A stretch of 64,000 nucleotides of DNA from Tenacibaculum sp. MAR_2009_124 (GTDB lineage: Bacteria; Bacteroidota; Bacteroidia; Flavobacteriales; Flavobacteriaceae): the NCBI RefSeq assembly GCF_900105455.1, contig NZ_FNSF01000002.1, forward strand, positions 613,501 through 677,500, in the 5' to 3' direction. The position numbers and the translations under genes are program-made. How positions within the stretch are numbered: position 1 is the stretch's first letter; the number at the start of each line of letters is the position of its first letter. Shown here one piece after another: positions 44,134 to 51,434 of this stretch. The notes under the pieces were generated by a model. That model searched no databases and was not told the origin of the DNA. It was given only the letters and a program-made list of their open reading frames with translations.

Positions 44134-44664
44134 TTAGGAATGAATTAATTCATAAGTCTCAATTTCTCCGTAAGTTTTAAAATCGAATTTTAGATATATA
44201 GGTTCTCCCATAGCCGATGCATTTAGCACCGCATAATTAGCGTTCTGATTTTTAGCTTCTTGAAGTAATGTTTTTGTAATACTTTTTCCAATACCTTTAC
44301 CTCTTCCTTCGGGCAGAGTTCCTATCATATGAAGTCCGGCATTATTTTTAGAATCAAAAAAAACGATACCACAACCTAAAGTGTCTTCATTATTTTGAAA
44401 TAAAAAGAGTTGCGATTTTGTTGATTTATTAGCAAGAGTAAAAATAATATTAGAGTCAATATTGTATCCAAAAGATTTTGAAGCAGTTGTAGCAAAATTA
44501 ATGGCATCTTGTTTAGAGGTAACTCTTTTAATATTATTGTTTATTGAAGAAGTTTCTGGGAATAGAGATAAATCAAGAGCCATGTTTTTTTGACTCATAG
44601 CAAAAGCTACTTTTGAGTTACGATCTAATGAATTGGGTTTCTGAACAGTTATACCTAATAACAA
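44134..44664 (-). CDS. GNAT-family N-acetyltransferase, possibly N-terminally truncated
   Basis: A 176-residue frame whose C-terminal half is an acetyl-CoA-binding GNAT fold: DTLGCGIVFF, GLHMIGTLPEGRGKGIGKSITKTLL (the acetyl-CoA loop) and YAVLNASAMGEPIYLKFDFKTYGEIETYEL. The only start at the 5' end is a TTG at 44664, inside what reads as a continuing strand (LLGITVQKPNSLDRNSKV); an in-frame stop lies eight codons earlier. The first clear Met is residue 23. Relatives I recall are about 70 residues longer at the N-terminus, so a 5' deletion is suspected. Substrate unknown. Confidence 0.65.
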   Translation of the reverse strand: MLLGITVQKPNSLDRNSKVAFAMSQKNMALDLSLFPETSSINNNIKRVTSKQDAINFATTASKSFGYNIDSNIIFTLANKSTKSQLFLFQNNEDTLGCGIVFFDSKNNAGLHMIGTLPEGRGKGIGKSITKTLLQEAKNQNANYAVLNASAMGEPIYLKFDFKTYGEIETYELIHS

Positions 44665-44795
44665 CCTAGTTTTGTTGATTTCACATTATCTCTAAAAGTA
44701 AAATAGGATTGACTACTTATTAAAGTGATCGATTTTAAAAAGAAAGTTTACATCAATATCTGAGTATTGTTCTTGTCATATAGTTTTTAAAGTAA

Positions 44796-46019
44796 CTATT
44801 CTCCGAACATCTTCGACCAGAAGTTTCTTTTTTTGTCTTCTTTAATTTCAGGTCGCTCTTGGGGAACTATTTTTTGTATTTCGAGTAGTTTTTCTTCTAA
44901 ATCGTAAAACCACTCTTCATATTCAGAATAATCTATTTTGTTTTTATTAAGCACTTTAAATTCACTATTCAATAAATTAATTTGAAAAGAAAGATTTTTT
45001 TGGATGTAATCTTTATAAAAAGTGATTTTAGTATTGTCGTCTTTCTCTACATAATATTCTAGAATATCAGAAGTAATTGTATCCCAGTCGTTCATATAAT
45101 CGTGTTTGATTAAGAGAGAACTTTTATAGGCAACGGATAACTTTTTAAAATTTGGTTTTTCAATATGTGTTAAAACAACTCGAGAATCAATATGTTCTTT
45201 AAACATATTGAAATATGCTTTTTCTGCCAGTTCGTAATTCTGATATGATTTTATATGTGAAGTTTTGTTAGGGTCTACTTCCAGAATGAAATAAGGATTT
45301 TCATGCGGATTCACAGAAAGCCAGTCATTTCTGAGCTTCATGTAGTTTTTTATAAAAACGTCATTTAGTTTTTTATAGATTTCATATTTAGAGTCAATTT
45401 CAATTAGTTGTTCTTTTTGAGAAATGGAAAGATGAGGCTTGTCAGCTAGTAATGATAAGAAGTTTTCAAAATCTGGTTGTTTTTGCTCTTCTTTTATGTT
45501 TGTGTTGAAAACGGTATCTATTATTTCAATCAAAGATACCCACTTATGATTTTGAACGGTTTTTATTTGAATTTCTATTATTTTGTCTGTATTAACAGGG
45601 CTTTCTATATATATGAAATAACCACCAGCGTCCACTCCTTTATTTTTTTTTAGACAATCATTAGCATGTTTTACCTTAAATGTAGAAGTTAGCGTATCAA
45701 TGAGTTTTTTAATTGCCGATGAATGATGTACTAAAATTCTGCACCCAGCAATATCTTCCATAGCATCTAAATCAAGGGCAGGCTTTCTTTTAATTTTGGA
45801 AAGTATGGATTCGATACCTTTAATACGAAAGCAAATGATACTATCTTTTCTAATGGATTTAGCAATGTTTGAAATGTTTTCAAACACTTCCGATACATCA
45901 TTTTGAAAAGAAGTTCTATAGATTTGTAAATTATTAAGTAAGGTATTGGAGGGTGTTTCCGAATGTTTTAATTCCTCACGAATCAATTTTCCTAATTTAT
46001 TTGCTTGCGATTTTGTCAT
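44796..46019 (-). CDS. RelA/SpoT-domain protein with altered synthetase motif
   Basis: A 407-residue protein. Residues about 60-170 align with the (p)ppGpp synthetase domain: FRIKGIESILSKIKRKP, MEDIAGCRILV with the Asp and Arg of the G-loop region, and EIQIKTVQNHKW with the catalytic Glu149. The usual GYxSxH segment reads GYFIYI (133-138): Tyr is kept but the Ser and His are lost. About 240 C-terminal residues match nothing I know. I start it at the ATG at 46019, three bases past a TATATTTG box, rather than at 46046. It may be an inactive or altered alarmone enzyme. Confidence 0.72.
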   Translation of the reverse strand: MTKSQANKLGKLIREELKHSETPSNTLLNNLQIYRTSFQNDVSEVFENISNIAKSIRKDSIICFRIKGIESILSKIKRKPALDLDAMEDIAGCRILVHHSSAIKKLIDTLTSTFKVKHANDCLKKNKGVDAGGYFIYIESPVNTDKIIEIQIKTVQNHKWVSLIEIIDTVFNTNIKEEQKQPDFENFLSLLADKPHLSISQKEQLIEIDSKYEIYKKLNDVFIKNYMKLRNDWLSVNPHENPYFILEVDPNKTSHIKSYQNYELAEKAYFNMFKEHIDSRVVLTHIEKPNFKKLSVAYKSSLLIKHDYMNDWDTITSDILEYYVEKDDNTKITFYKDYIQKNLSFQINLLNSEFKVLNKNKIDYSEYEEWFYDLEEKLLEIQKIVPQERPEIKEDKKRNFWSKMFGE

Positions 46020-46022
46020 TCT

Positions 46023-46030
46023 CAAATATA
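46023..46030 (-). promoter_or_regulatory. -7 promoter box of the RelA/SpoT-domain gene
   Basis: The minus strand reads TATATTTG-AGA-ATG. An exact TAnnTTTG match three bases from the ATG at 46019 makes the longer start at 46046 improbable. Confidence 0.45.
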
Positions 46031-46344
46031 TAGCAATATGAAGCATGATGCTTGATATAGGGGTTGACTGGTAGTTATGAGCCGATAAAATGCAGATTTA
46101 AGCAATTAGATAGGATTCAATAATACTTAAATTAGGATTATTGTAATTTATAATGTTTTACTGGGATTTATGATTTGACCTAAATCATTTCACGAGTTTT
46201 AGGATTTTAATTACAGCGTTGTTAAGTGTTTTATTTTTTGAAGCTTGTTTTGATAATTAAAATGATGATTTCGATAAATACCTTGTATACTTGTATCAAG
46301 GTAATTCATTTTTTTCTTATTTGTAGTATAAGGAGTAAAATAGA
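46031..46344. other. Intergenic stretch, nothing recognised
   Basis: About 310 bases of AT-rich sequence between two minus-strand genes. I see no open frame of gene quality, no strong hairpin with a T tail and no repeat. Confidence 0.4.
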
Positions 46345-47034
46345 TTATTTTTTGGATAATTTTAGTTTCAAAAATTTAAATTTTGAAGGCCATTTATTAT
46401 AGCTTAAATTGATATAGAAAATGTTTTGTTTTTCAAATACATCTAGTACTTCCCAATCAGAGCAATGAAAGCCAAAATAAAGATCTTGTTCAATATGATA
46501 TATTTCAAATTGTGCTTTTTTTAATCTTTTACTAAAAGAGTACATGGTGTTTTCATTCAAAAGGATGGGATAGTTTAGAGAGTAAAAGTGTAATTTAGTT
46601 TCAGGATTGTAGCCAATATAAGTGTGTTTTCCGTTATTAAACTCTTTAAAAACTAAATAGTCACCCTGTATCTCTTGTAAATTAAAACTACTTCGTTTTC
46701 TGCTATATTTATCCTTTAAGTTACATAATTTAATGTCTTTGTCAATTGCTTTGAGAGTGCAGCAAGAATCTTCAATTATTATGGATTTAGGAAATTCGGT
46801 AATTTTTTGTTGTAAGGTAGAAGTAGGATTCCAATCAAGAGGTTCTTCAGTTGGTGGTGGAGGAGCATATATGGTTTTAAATTCTTCGGCTGTTATGCTA
46901 TCAATAGAAACTTTCCAATTGGAGTTTTCATGTATTTTTAAAATAGAATCAATTTCCGTTTGAGAATGAGTTTTTAAACTTATCGTCAAAACGAGTATAA
47001 TTGAAATATAGAATGATGAAGATGTTGTTTTCAT
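46345..47034 (-). CDS. Exported protein of unknown function
   Basis: A 229-residue protein with a signal peptide (about residues 1-24, ending LKTHSQ). Near residue 60 it has a proline-rich stretch (IYAPPPPTEEPLDW), and the rest is rich in strands (GDYLVFKEFNNGKHTYIGYN, LYFGFHCSDWEVLDVF). I recognise no domain. It ends about 16 bases before the next minus-strand gene's territory and is probably cotranscribed with the membrane protein encoded upstream. Confidence 0.7.
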   Translation of the reverse strand: MKTTSSSFYISIILVLTISLKTHSQTEIDSILKIHENSNWKVSIDSITAEEFKTIYAPPPPTEEPLDWNPTSTLQQKITEFPKSIIIEDSCCTLKAIDKDIKLCNLKDKYSRKRSSFNLQEIQGDYLVFKEFNNGKHTYIGYNPETKLHFYSLNYPILLNENTMYSFSKRLKKAQFEIYHIEQDLYFGFHCSDWEVLDVFEKQNIFYINLSYNKWPSKFKFLKLKLSKK

Positions 47035-47050
47035 GGTTGTTTTGTTTTCT

Positions 47051-47698
47051 TTAAACTAAAAAAGAGAGAATAAGTATACTGATTTGCGAAATAATTAATA
47101 ACCAAAAGGGTTTTATTGAAGCCTCGGTTTTCTCACTAAGGAAAGTGCTGAATTTGAAAGAAATAACATCAGCGAAGTTCAAGTACTCGTATTGGAAATC
47201 TATATCATCCAATCGAATTTTTTTTAAGCCATAACTAATTATTTTCTTTTGAAAGACAGAAGTATCCTTTGAGTTTTTAGTAGTTTGTAATAACTTAGCT
47301 TTTAAGAGGATTTCACTTGAAACTTGATGTTGCCAATTTTCTTTCTCTGTTATTTTTAGAGTAATATTTTTAACTATCGTGGTGATATAGTTTTCCACAT
47401 TTTCTTTCCATATTAAAGAAATGGCATTTTGAAGGGCAATTTTATTGGCTAATAAAATATAAAGAAAAGTGAAAACAGGAGCTCCGAAAACTAAAAAAAA
47501 TGCAAAGAAATTAGTAGTTAATAAGTCTACAAATAATGAAATAAAACTACCATGTCCGCTACCTGCTAGATCTGCATTGTCAAATAGCGCAATACTAAAA
47601 GTTATGATTGTTATTATGATACCAGCAAAGACTATAAAAAACCATTTCAGTCCTGTTTTGTAACTTATTTTGGCTACTGTTTTTAAGTTTTTATTCAT
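47051..47698 (-). CDS. Membrane protein of unknown function
   Basis: About 215 residues from the ATG at 47698 (MNKNLKTVAKISYKTG); a start at 47737 is possible. Hydrophobic helices lie at about residues 20-40, 65-100 and at the extreme C-terminus (FWLLIISQISILILSFLV), with a charged cytoplasmic or periplasmic domain of about 100 residues between. No family recognised. It lies between two other orphan envelope genes on the same strand. Confidence 0.68.
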   Translation of the reverse strand: MNKNLKTVAKISYKTGLKWFFIVFAGIIITIITFSIALFDNADLAGSGHGSFISLFVDLLTTNFFAFFLVFGAPVFTFLYILLANKIALQNAISLIWKENVENYITTIVKNITLKITEKENWQHQVSSEILLKAKLLQTTKNSKDTSVFQKKIISYGLKKIRLDDIDFQYEYLNFADVISFKFSTFLSEKTEASIKPFWLLIISQISILILSFLV

Positions 47699-47775
47699 AA
47701 ATAAGGGGAAGAGATTAACTGTTTTCAAACGTAGCATTTGTTTTAAAATGTTCTTTCATGTCTTTTAAGGATTGC

Positions 47776-48084
47776 TTAAATAAACGTAAGAATTAAAGTT
47801 AAGCAACCCAGAACTGCAAATACAATTCCCCAGTACTGCATTTTTATCCAGAATAAACTATGATTTGGTTTTAACAAAACTTCTTGACCGGAAGCTTTGT
47901 CTATCATTATTTTTCCGTTAGTATTCCATTTTTTGCCAAAGTACCAACTGAAAGCACCAGTAATAAAAAAACTTAGGGTAAAAATGTATTGTCTAAATTC
48001 GAAAGGAATTATAAAATTAAGGATTAGAAAACTTATCAGTAAAATTGCTATAGAGAGTATACCTCTACCAGACCAGATTATCAT
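47776..48084 (-). CDS. Small membrane protein of unknown function
   Basis: A 102-residue protein with three hydrophobic helices (about residues 10-28, 33-50 and 80-102) and a short polar loop (KKWNTNGKIMIDKASGQEVLLKPNHS) between the second and third. The loop and pattern resemble small uncharacterised Bacteroidota proteins. A frame on the other strand here is longer at its 5' end but has no protein-like features. Probably cotranscribed with the gene downstream. Confidence 0.65.
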   Translation of the reverse strand: MIIWSGRGILSIAILLISFLILNFIIPFEFRQYIFTLSFFITGAFSWYFGKKWNTNGKIMIDKASGQEVLLKPNHSLFWIKMQYWGIVFAVLGCLTLILTFI

Positions 48085-48258
48085 ATTGTTTATTTTATTT
48101 GTTGCCTACTTTTGTTTTATGTCGTTATTCGGCTTATTAAGACATGGTTTTATAGTGTTTAACAAAACACTATTAAGTTTTGTTATAGTTAAAATCGTAA
48201 GAATTTAATCGTTAACTATTTTTTAGTTTATCTGTTGTATTTCAAGATACATAATGAG

Positions 48259-48891
48259 TTATTCTGCTTTTGTGAGTAGCATTTTTATTGCCATTCCTGT
48301 TAAAACAGAGGCCATAAACCATTTTTGAACTTTTATCCAAATAGGTTTTTTACTGAACCAAAAAGTGATTTTCGCCGTATAAATTACAATTAGAAAGTTG
48401 ATGGTGAAACTGATAAGTATTTGAATAAAACCAAGTTGAAAACTTTGGATTAAAACTGACCCATTTTCAGGGTTTATAAATTGAGGGAAAAAAGAAAGAT
48501 AGAATACGGCCATTTTAGGGTTCAGAATATTCGTCATGAGTCCAATATTGAATAATTTCAAAGGTGTATTTGAACCGAGACTTTCATTTATCTTAAAAAC
48601 TTTATGCTCTGATCTTATGGATTTATAGGCTAGATAAAGAAGGTAAGCGATACCTAAGAACTTTACAACAATGAAAGCGAAGGGTATGGCGAAAAACATG
48701 GCAGTTAACCCGAAAGCTACCATAAGTATATGAAAAAGAAATCCGCACATGATTCCAAAGAGAGATATTAACCCCGCATTTTTTCCTTGAGATAATGATC
48801 TTGAAATTAAATAAACCATATTAGGTCCAGGTGAAAGTACCATTATTAAAGCCGCTATTCCGAATAAAAATAAATCGTTGAAAGGTATCAT
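48259..48891 (-). CDS. LysE/RhtB-family amino-acid exporter
   Basis: A 210-residue inner-membrane protein with about six helices and the family signature near the start: LMVLSPGPNMVYLISRSLSQG. LysE/RhtB/RhtC proteins export basic amino acids, homoserine, threonine or leucine; the substrate cannot be assigned. The conserved central FLGIAYLLYLAYKSIRS and NILNPKMAVFYLSFFPQF segments are both present. It appears to be transcribed alone. Confidence 0.9.
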   Translation of the reverse strand: MIPFNDLFLFGIAALIMVLSPGPNMVYLISRSLSQGKNAGLISLFGIMCGFLFHILMVAFGLTAMFFAIPFAFIVVKFLGIAYLLYLAYKSIRSEHKVFKINESLGSNTPLKLFNIGLMTNILNPKMAVFYLSFFPQFINPENGSVLIQSFQLGFIQILISFTINFLIVIYTAKITFWFSKKPIWIKVQKWFMASVLTGMAIKMLLTKAE

Positions 48892-49156
48892 ATAAAGTTC
48901 GTTTTTGATTTTGGTTATTGTGTTTGAAACAATATAGAATAAAGGTATAAGTAAATAACGTTAAACTAAAATTCAATTGATATTCGTAATCCATGAACTC
49001 TTATCCGTAAATAATAAATTGTCAGAAAGAATTTCATGCTATTATTCAATTCTAATACTGATCGATGTTTATTAATAATGTTTTTAAAGCGTATTATTGA
49101 TTAAATAGAATGATCCATTTTTAGGATATTATATTTTAGAGTTACTAATTTTATTA
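48892..49156. other. Intergenic stretch, nothing recognised
   Basis: The left part of the 915-base gap before the radical SAM operon. It is AT-rich with no frame of gene quality. I see no hairpin followed by a T run. Confidence 0.4.
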
Positions 49157-49385
49157 TTAAAGAGCTAAAAAGGGAGGTTTTTGAAAGAATAAAAACTGCG
49201 TATCAACTCTGTCATGAATGAGGGAATATCGGATAGTTAGTGAAGCTTGGTTAATACGCAGGAAAACTAATCTACTACGGGTCAAATATGTAAATAATTG
49301 CTTAGTAATGAAATAGGTAGATTTACTACTCTGAATACAGTAATTTCCAGTACCTCTTCTAAGTAAAAACATGTAGTGAAGTTGG
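49157..49385. other. Stem-rich stretch of unknown nature
   Basis: A 71-codon minus-strand frame (49372-49157) is open here, but its composition (rich in Phe, Thr, Ser, Arg; poor in Lys, Glu, Asn) is unlike its neighbours and I do not call it a gene. The DNA contains long-range complementary pairs: CTGCGTAT near 49197 with ATACGCAG near 49254, AATCTAC near 49267 with GTAGATT near 49317, and TTACT/AGTAA around CTG-AATA-CAG near 49323-49343. This looks more like structured RNA than coding sequence. Confidence 0.3.
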
Positions 49386-49421
49386 AGGGGTTTATGAATG
49401 TTTTTATGATCTATATTTTAC

Positions 49422-49650
49422 AAAAAAAAGCTCCCGAAGGAGCTAATCATCCCAAGTGATGATTTTTGTTATCAGCAATAAGTGAACGTGAAACACTTAT
49501 TACTGGTCTTGGTGATATAAATAAATAAGTATAAGCAATATTACGTTTTTAGGCGCTTGAATATGAGTGTGTAGTATAAATGAATACACTTGTTCTTATA
49601 CAGCTTAATAGAAATAAGAAAGTTTAAATGGATTAGGATAGTTGTAAAAA
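49422..49650 (-). ncRNA. Candidate structured small RNA
   Basis: On the minus strand three consecutive hairpins end in an intrinsic terminator. First is a 12-pair stem (49505-49494 with 49484-49473, one G-U pair) closed by a nine-base loop. Then comes a six-pair ATCATC/GATGAT stem (49463-49446), then AGCTCC-TTCG-GGAGCT (49444-49429), a stable UUCG-loop hairpin followed by eight U residues. Upstream, GTATAAG and CTTATAC frame a further 60-base domain. No protein frame is present. The 5' end near 49650 is a guess. Flavobacterial 6S RNA or an operon 3' UTR are alternatives. Confidence 0.4.
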
Positions 49651-49651
49651 C

Positions 49652-49681
49652 AACAAAAGGTATATAAAATATACCCTTGTT
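49652..49681 (-). terminator. Hairpin downstream of the radical SAM operon
   Basis: GGTATAT and ATATACC around AAA (49659-49675), extended by AACAA/TTGTT with G-U pairs. It is followed on the minus strand by a T-rich stretch, about 125 bases past the stop of the last operon gene. It may end that operon and so separate it from the hairpin array beyond. Confidence 0.45.
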
Positions 49682-49806
49682 TTCCTTTTGTAATTTATGT
49701 TATACCCCTGTATTATGTTTGTAAATATGACACCAATTCCTTAAGAAAGTCACACTTTATAAAATGAAGAAGGAAGAAAGTGAATGGATTATAATTTTTA
49801 AAATTA

Positions 49807-50010
49807 TTAGCCAGCAATCAGAGTACCGCAAATACCAAGTCCTACTAACAAGTATAGTCCTGCCAAAATGTATAAAATTTTTGAGCCTTTTGGGTATTTC
49901 TTATTAATGGCAAACCCGATAGCCGAAAAAATAATAGGTGGTACAATCATCAATGCAACTAAAGCGGCTACTAAACCGCTTAAATCTCCAACTTCTAGTG
50001 CTTTTACCAT
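49807..50010 (-). CDS. Small two-helix membrane protein
   Basis: A 67-residue protein with two long hydrophobic helices (about residues 10-35 and 45-66) joined by a short basic loop (AINKKYPKGSKI). I recognise no family. It starts about 30 bases past the stop of the radical SAM gene on the same strand and is probably the third gene of that operon. A small membrane partner for the enzyme complex is a possible role, but only by context. Confidence 0.65.
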   Translation of the reverse strand: MVKALEVGDLSGLVAALVALMIVPPIIFSAIGFAINKKYPKGSKILYILAGLYLLVGLGICGTLIAG

Positions 50011-50039
50011 GGTGTATGTTTTTAAAATTATTTATGTTT

Positions 50040-51434
50040 TTATACGATTTCAGAACGTAGTTCCTCCAAACGTTTTTGTTTATCATCTCTATAGAAAAGA
50101 TTCATTGTTTCAAAAGGAATAATTTTATTGTCTTTATTCACAATATGAACACATGATTTTTTTACAGCTCGAACATCGAAATTGTGAGCGTCAATAAATT
50201 GCATAATAATGATTCTGAATAAATTATCATATCCAAGGTTAGGAGCTTCTACAAAAGGTAAGCAACATAACAGGTTATGCAGTTTTGAAGAAGCTTTATC
50301 AGTGGAGGTTCCTGTGCTAAAGATTTCAAACATTCTTTCATGTAGTTGTTCGTCTTGTTCGTATACAATAGTGTTTTTGCTATTATTTAGTAGGTCAGAA
50401 GGATTTATATAACGAGTTAATGGAATATTGCTTCCATTGAGTTTGAGTATATATCCCATAGCGAGTGCATCAGGATTACAGGGAACAGGAATGATATCAT
50501 CATGTGTGAAAATTTCTGTTTGTTCAAGTATTTTTCTTCGAACTTCTGTTAAGGTTATTCTATCTTTTTCATGATTAAAATTGTCTAGCCTTCCTGCTAT
50601 TTGTGTAGGTTGAAAAGTTACACCTCGTACACATTTTTGTTGTAAACCGTAATCAATAATAGTTCCAATTTCGTCATCGTTAAGTCCTTTTTGCAGGGTA
50701 ACCACTAAGGTTGTTGATAGGTTGAGTTGATTTAAATGATCGAGCGCTTTTTTTCTGATTTTTGTTAGGTTGGCTCCTCGCATAGAGGTGAGTACTTCTT
50801 GCTTAAAAGAATCGAATTGAAGATAAATCTCAAAATCGGGAGTATAGGTTTTCAGGCGTTTGGCAAATTCGAAATCTTGAGCAATTTTGATTCCGTTAGT
50901 ATTTATCATTAAATGTTTAATTGGAAGCGATTTTGCATAGTCAAGAATTTGAAAAAACTCAGGATGCAATGTTGGCTCCCCTCCGCTAATTTGAACCACA
51001 TCAGGCTCTTTTTCATTTTCAACAATTGTATCCAACATCGTTTTTACTTCCTTCAAAGTTCTGTGCCTTCCATAGGTTGGTGAAGAACCAGCATAACAGG
51101 TAGGGCAAGTCAGGTTACATCGGTCGGTAATTTCGATGATGGTTAAACAGGAGTGTTGTTCATGATCTGGGCATAGTCCGCAATCATAAGGACAGCCATA
51201 ATCAGTTTTTGTATTAAATTTATAGGGGGTCTCTGAAGGTTTATTATAATTACGAATGTTTTTATAATAATCGATATCATCGGCAATTAATACTTTTGAA
51301 GTACCATGTTCTTTGCAGCGTTTAAGCATATACACCTTGTCGTTTTCAAAAACAATTTTAGCATCTACACGCTTCAAACACTCAGGACATAAGCTTAGCG
51401 TATAGTCATAATAAGTATATTTTCTAGTTGGCAT
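50040..51434 (-). CDS. Radical SAM protein resembling tetraether lipid synthase (Tes)
   Basis: A 464-residue enzyme. The SAM-cleaving motif is C106-x3-C110-x2-C113 (CNLTCPTC), with ISGGEPTLHPEF after it. A second CxxxCxxC motif lies just before it (C81, C85, C88: CPYDCGLC) plus C96, and a rubredoxin-like CxxC with a third Cys lies near the N-terminus (C16, C19, C40). Further conserved-looking segments are RGVTFQPTQIAGR and LLCCLPF. This layout recalls the archaeal Tes/MJ0619 group, which joins lipid tails carbon to carbon. The gene overlaps its Lgt-like neighbour by 11 bases. The substrate here is unproven. Confidence 0.8.
   Translation of the reverse strand: MPTRKYTYYDYTLSLCPECLKRVDAKIVFENDKVYMLKRCKEHGTSKVLIADDIDYYKNIRNYNKPSETPYKFNTKTDYGCPYDCGLCPDHEQHSCLTIIEITDRCNLTCPTCYAGSSPTYGRHRTLKEVKTMLDTIVENEKEPDVVQISGGEPTLHPEFFQILDYAKSLPIKHLMINTNGIKIAQDFEFAKRLKTYTPDFEIYLQFDSFKQEVLTSMRGANLTKIRKKALDHLNQLNLSTTLVVTLQKGLNDDEIGTIIDYGLQQKCVRGVTFQPTQIAGRLDNFNHEKDRITLTEVRRKILEQTEIFTHDDIIPVPCNPDALAMGYILKLNGSNIPLTRYINPSDLLNNSKNTIVYEQDEQLHERMFEIFSTGTSTDKASSKLHNLLCCLPFVEAPNLGYDNLFRIIIMQFIDAHNFDVRAVKKSCVHIVNKDNKIIPFETMNLFYRDDKQKRLEELRSEIV

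Noticed and set aside
47897..48208. 103-codon plus-strand frame opposite the small membrane protein
   Set aside because: The opposite strand gives a cleaner three-helix protein with a normal start; the plus frame is its shadow.
49157..49372. 71-residue minus-strand protein
   Set aside because: Residue make-up is unlike neighbouring proteins, the frame lies over complementary stems, and no promoter box is seen before it.
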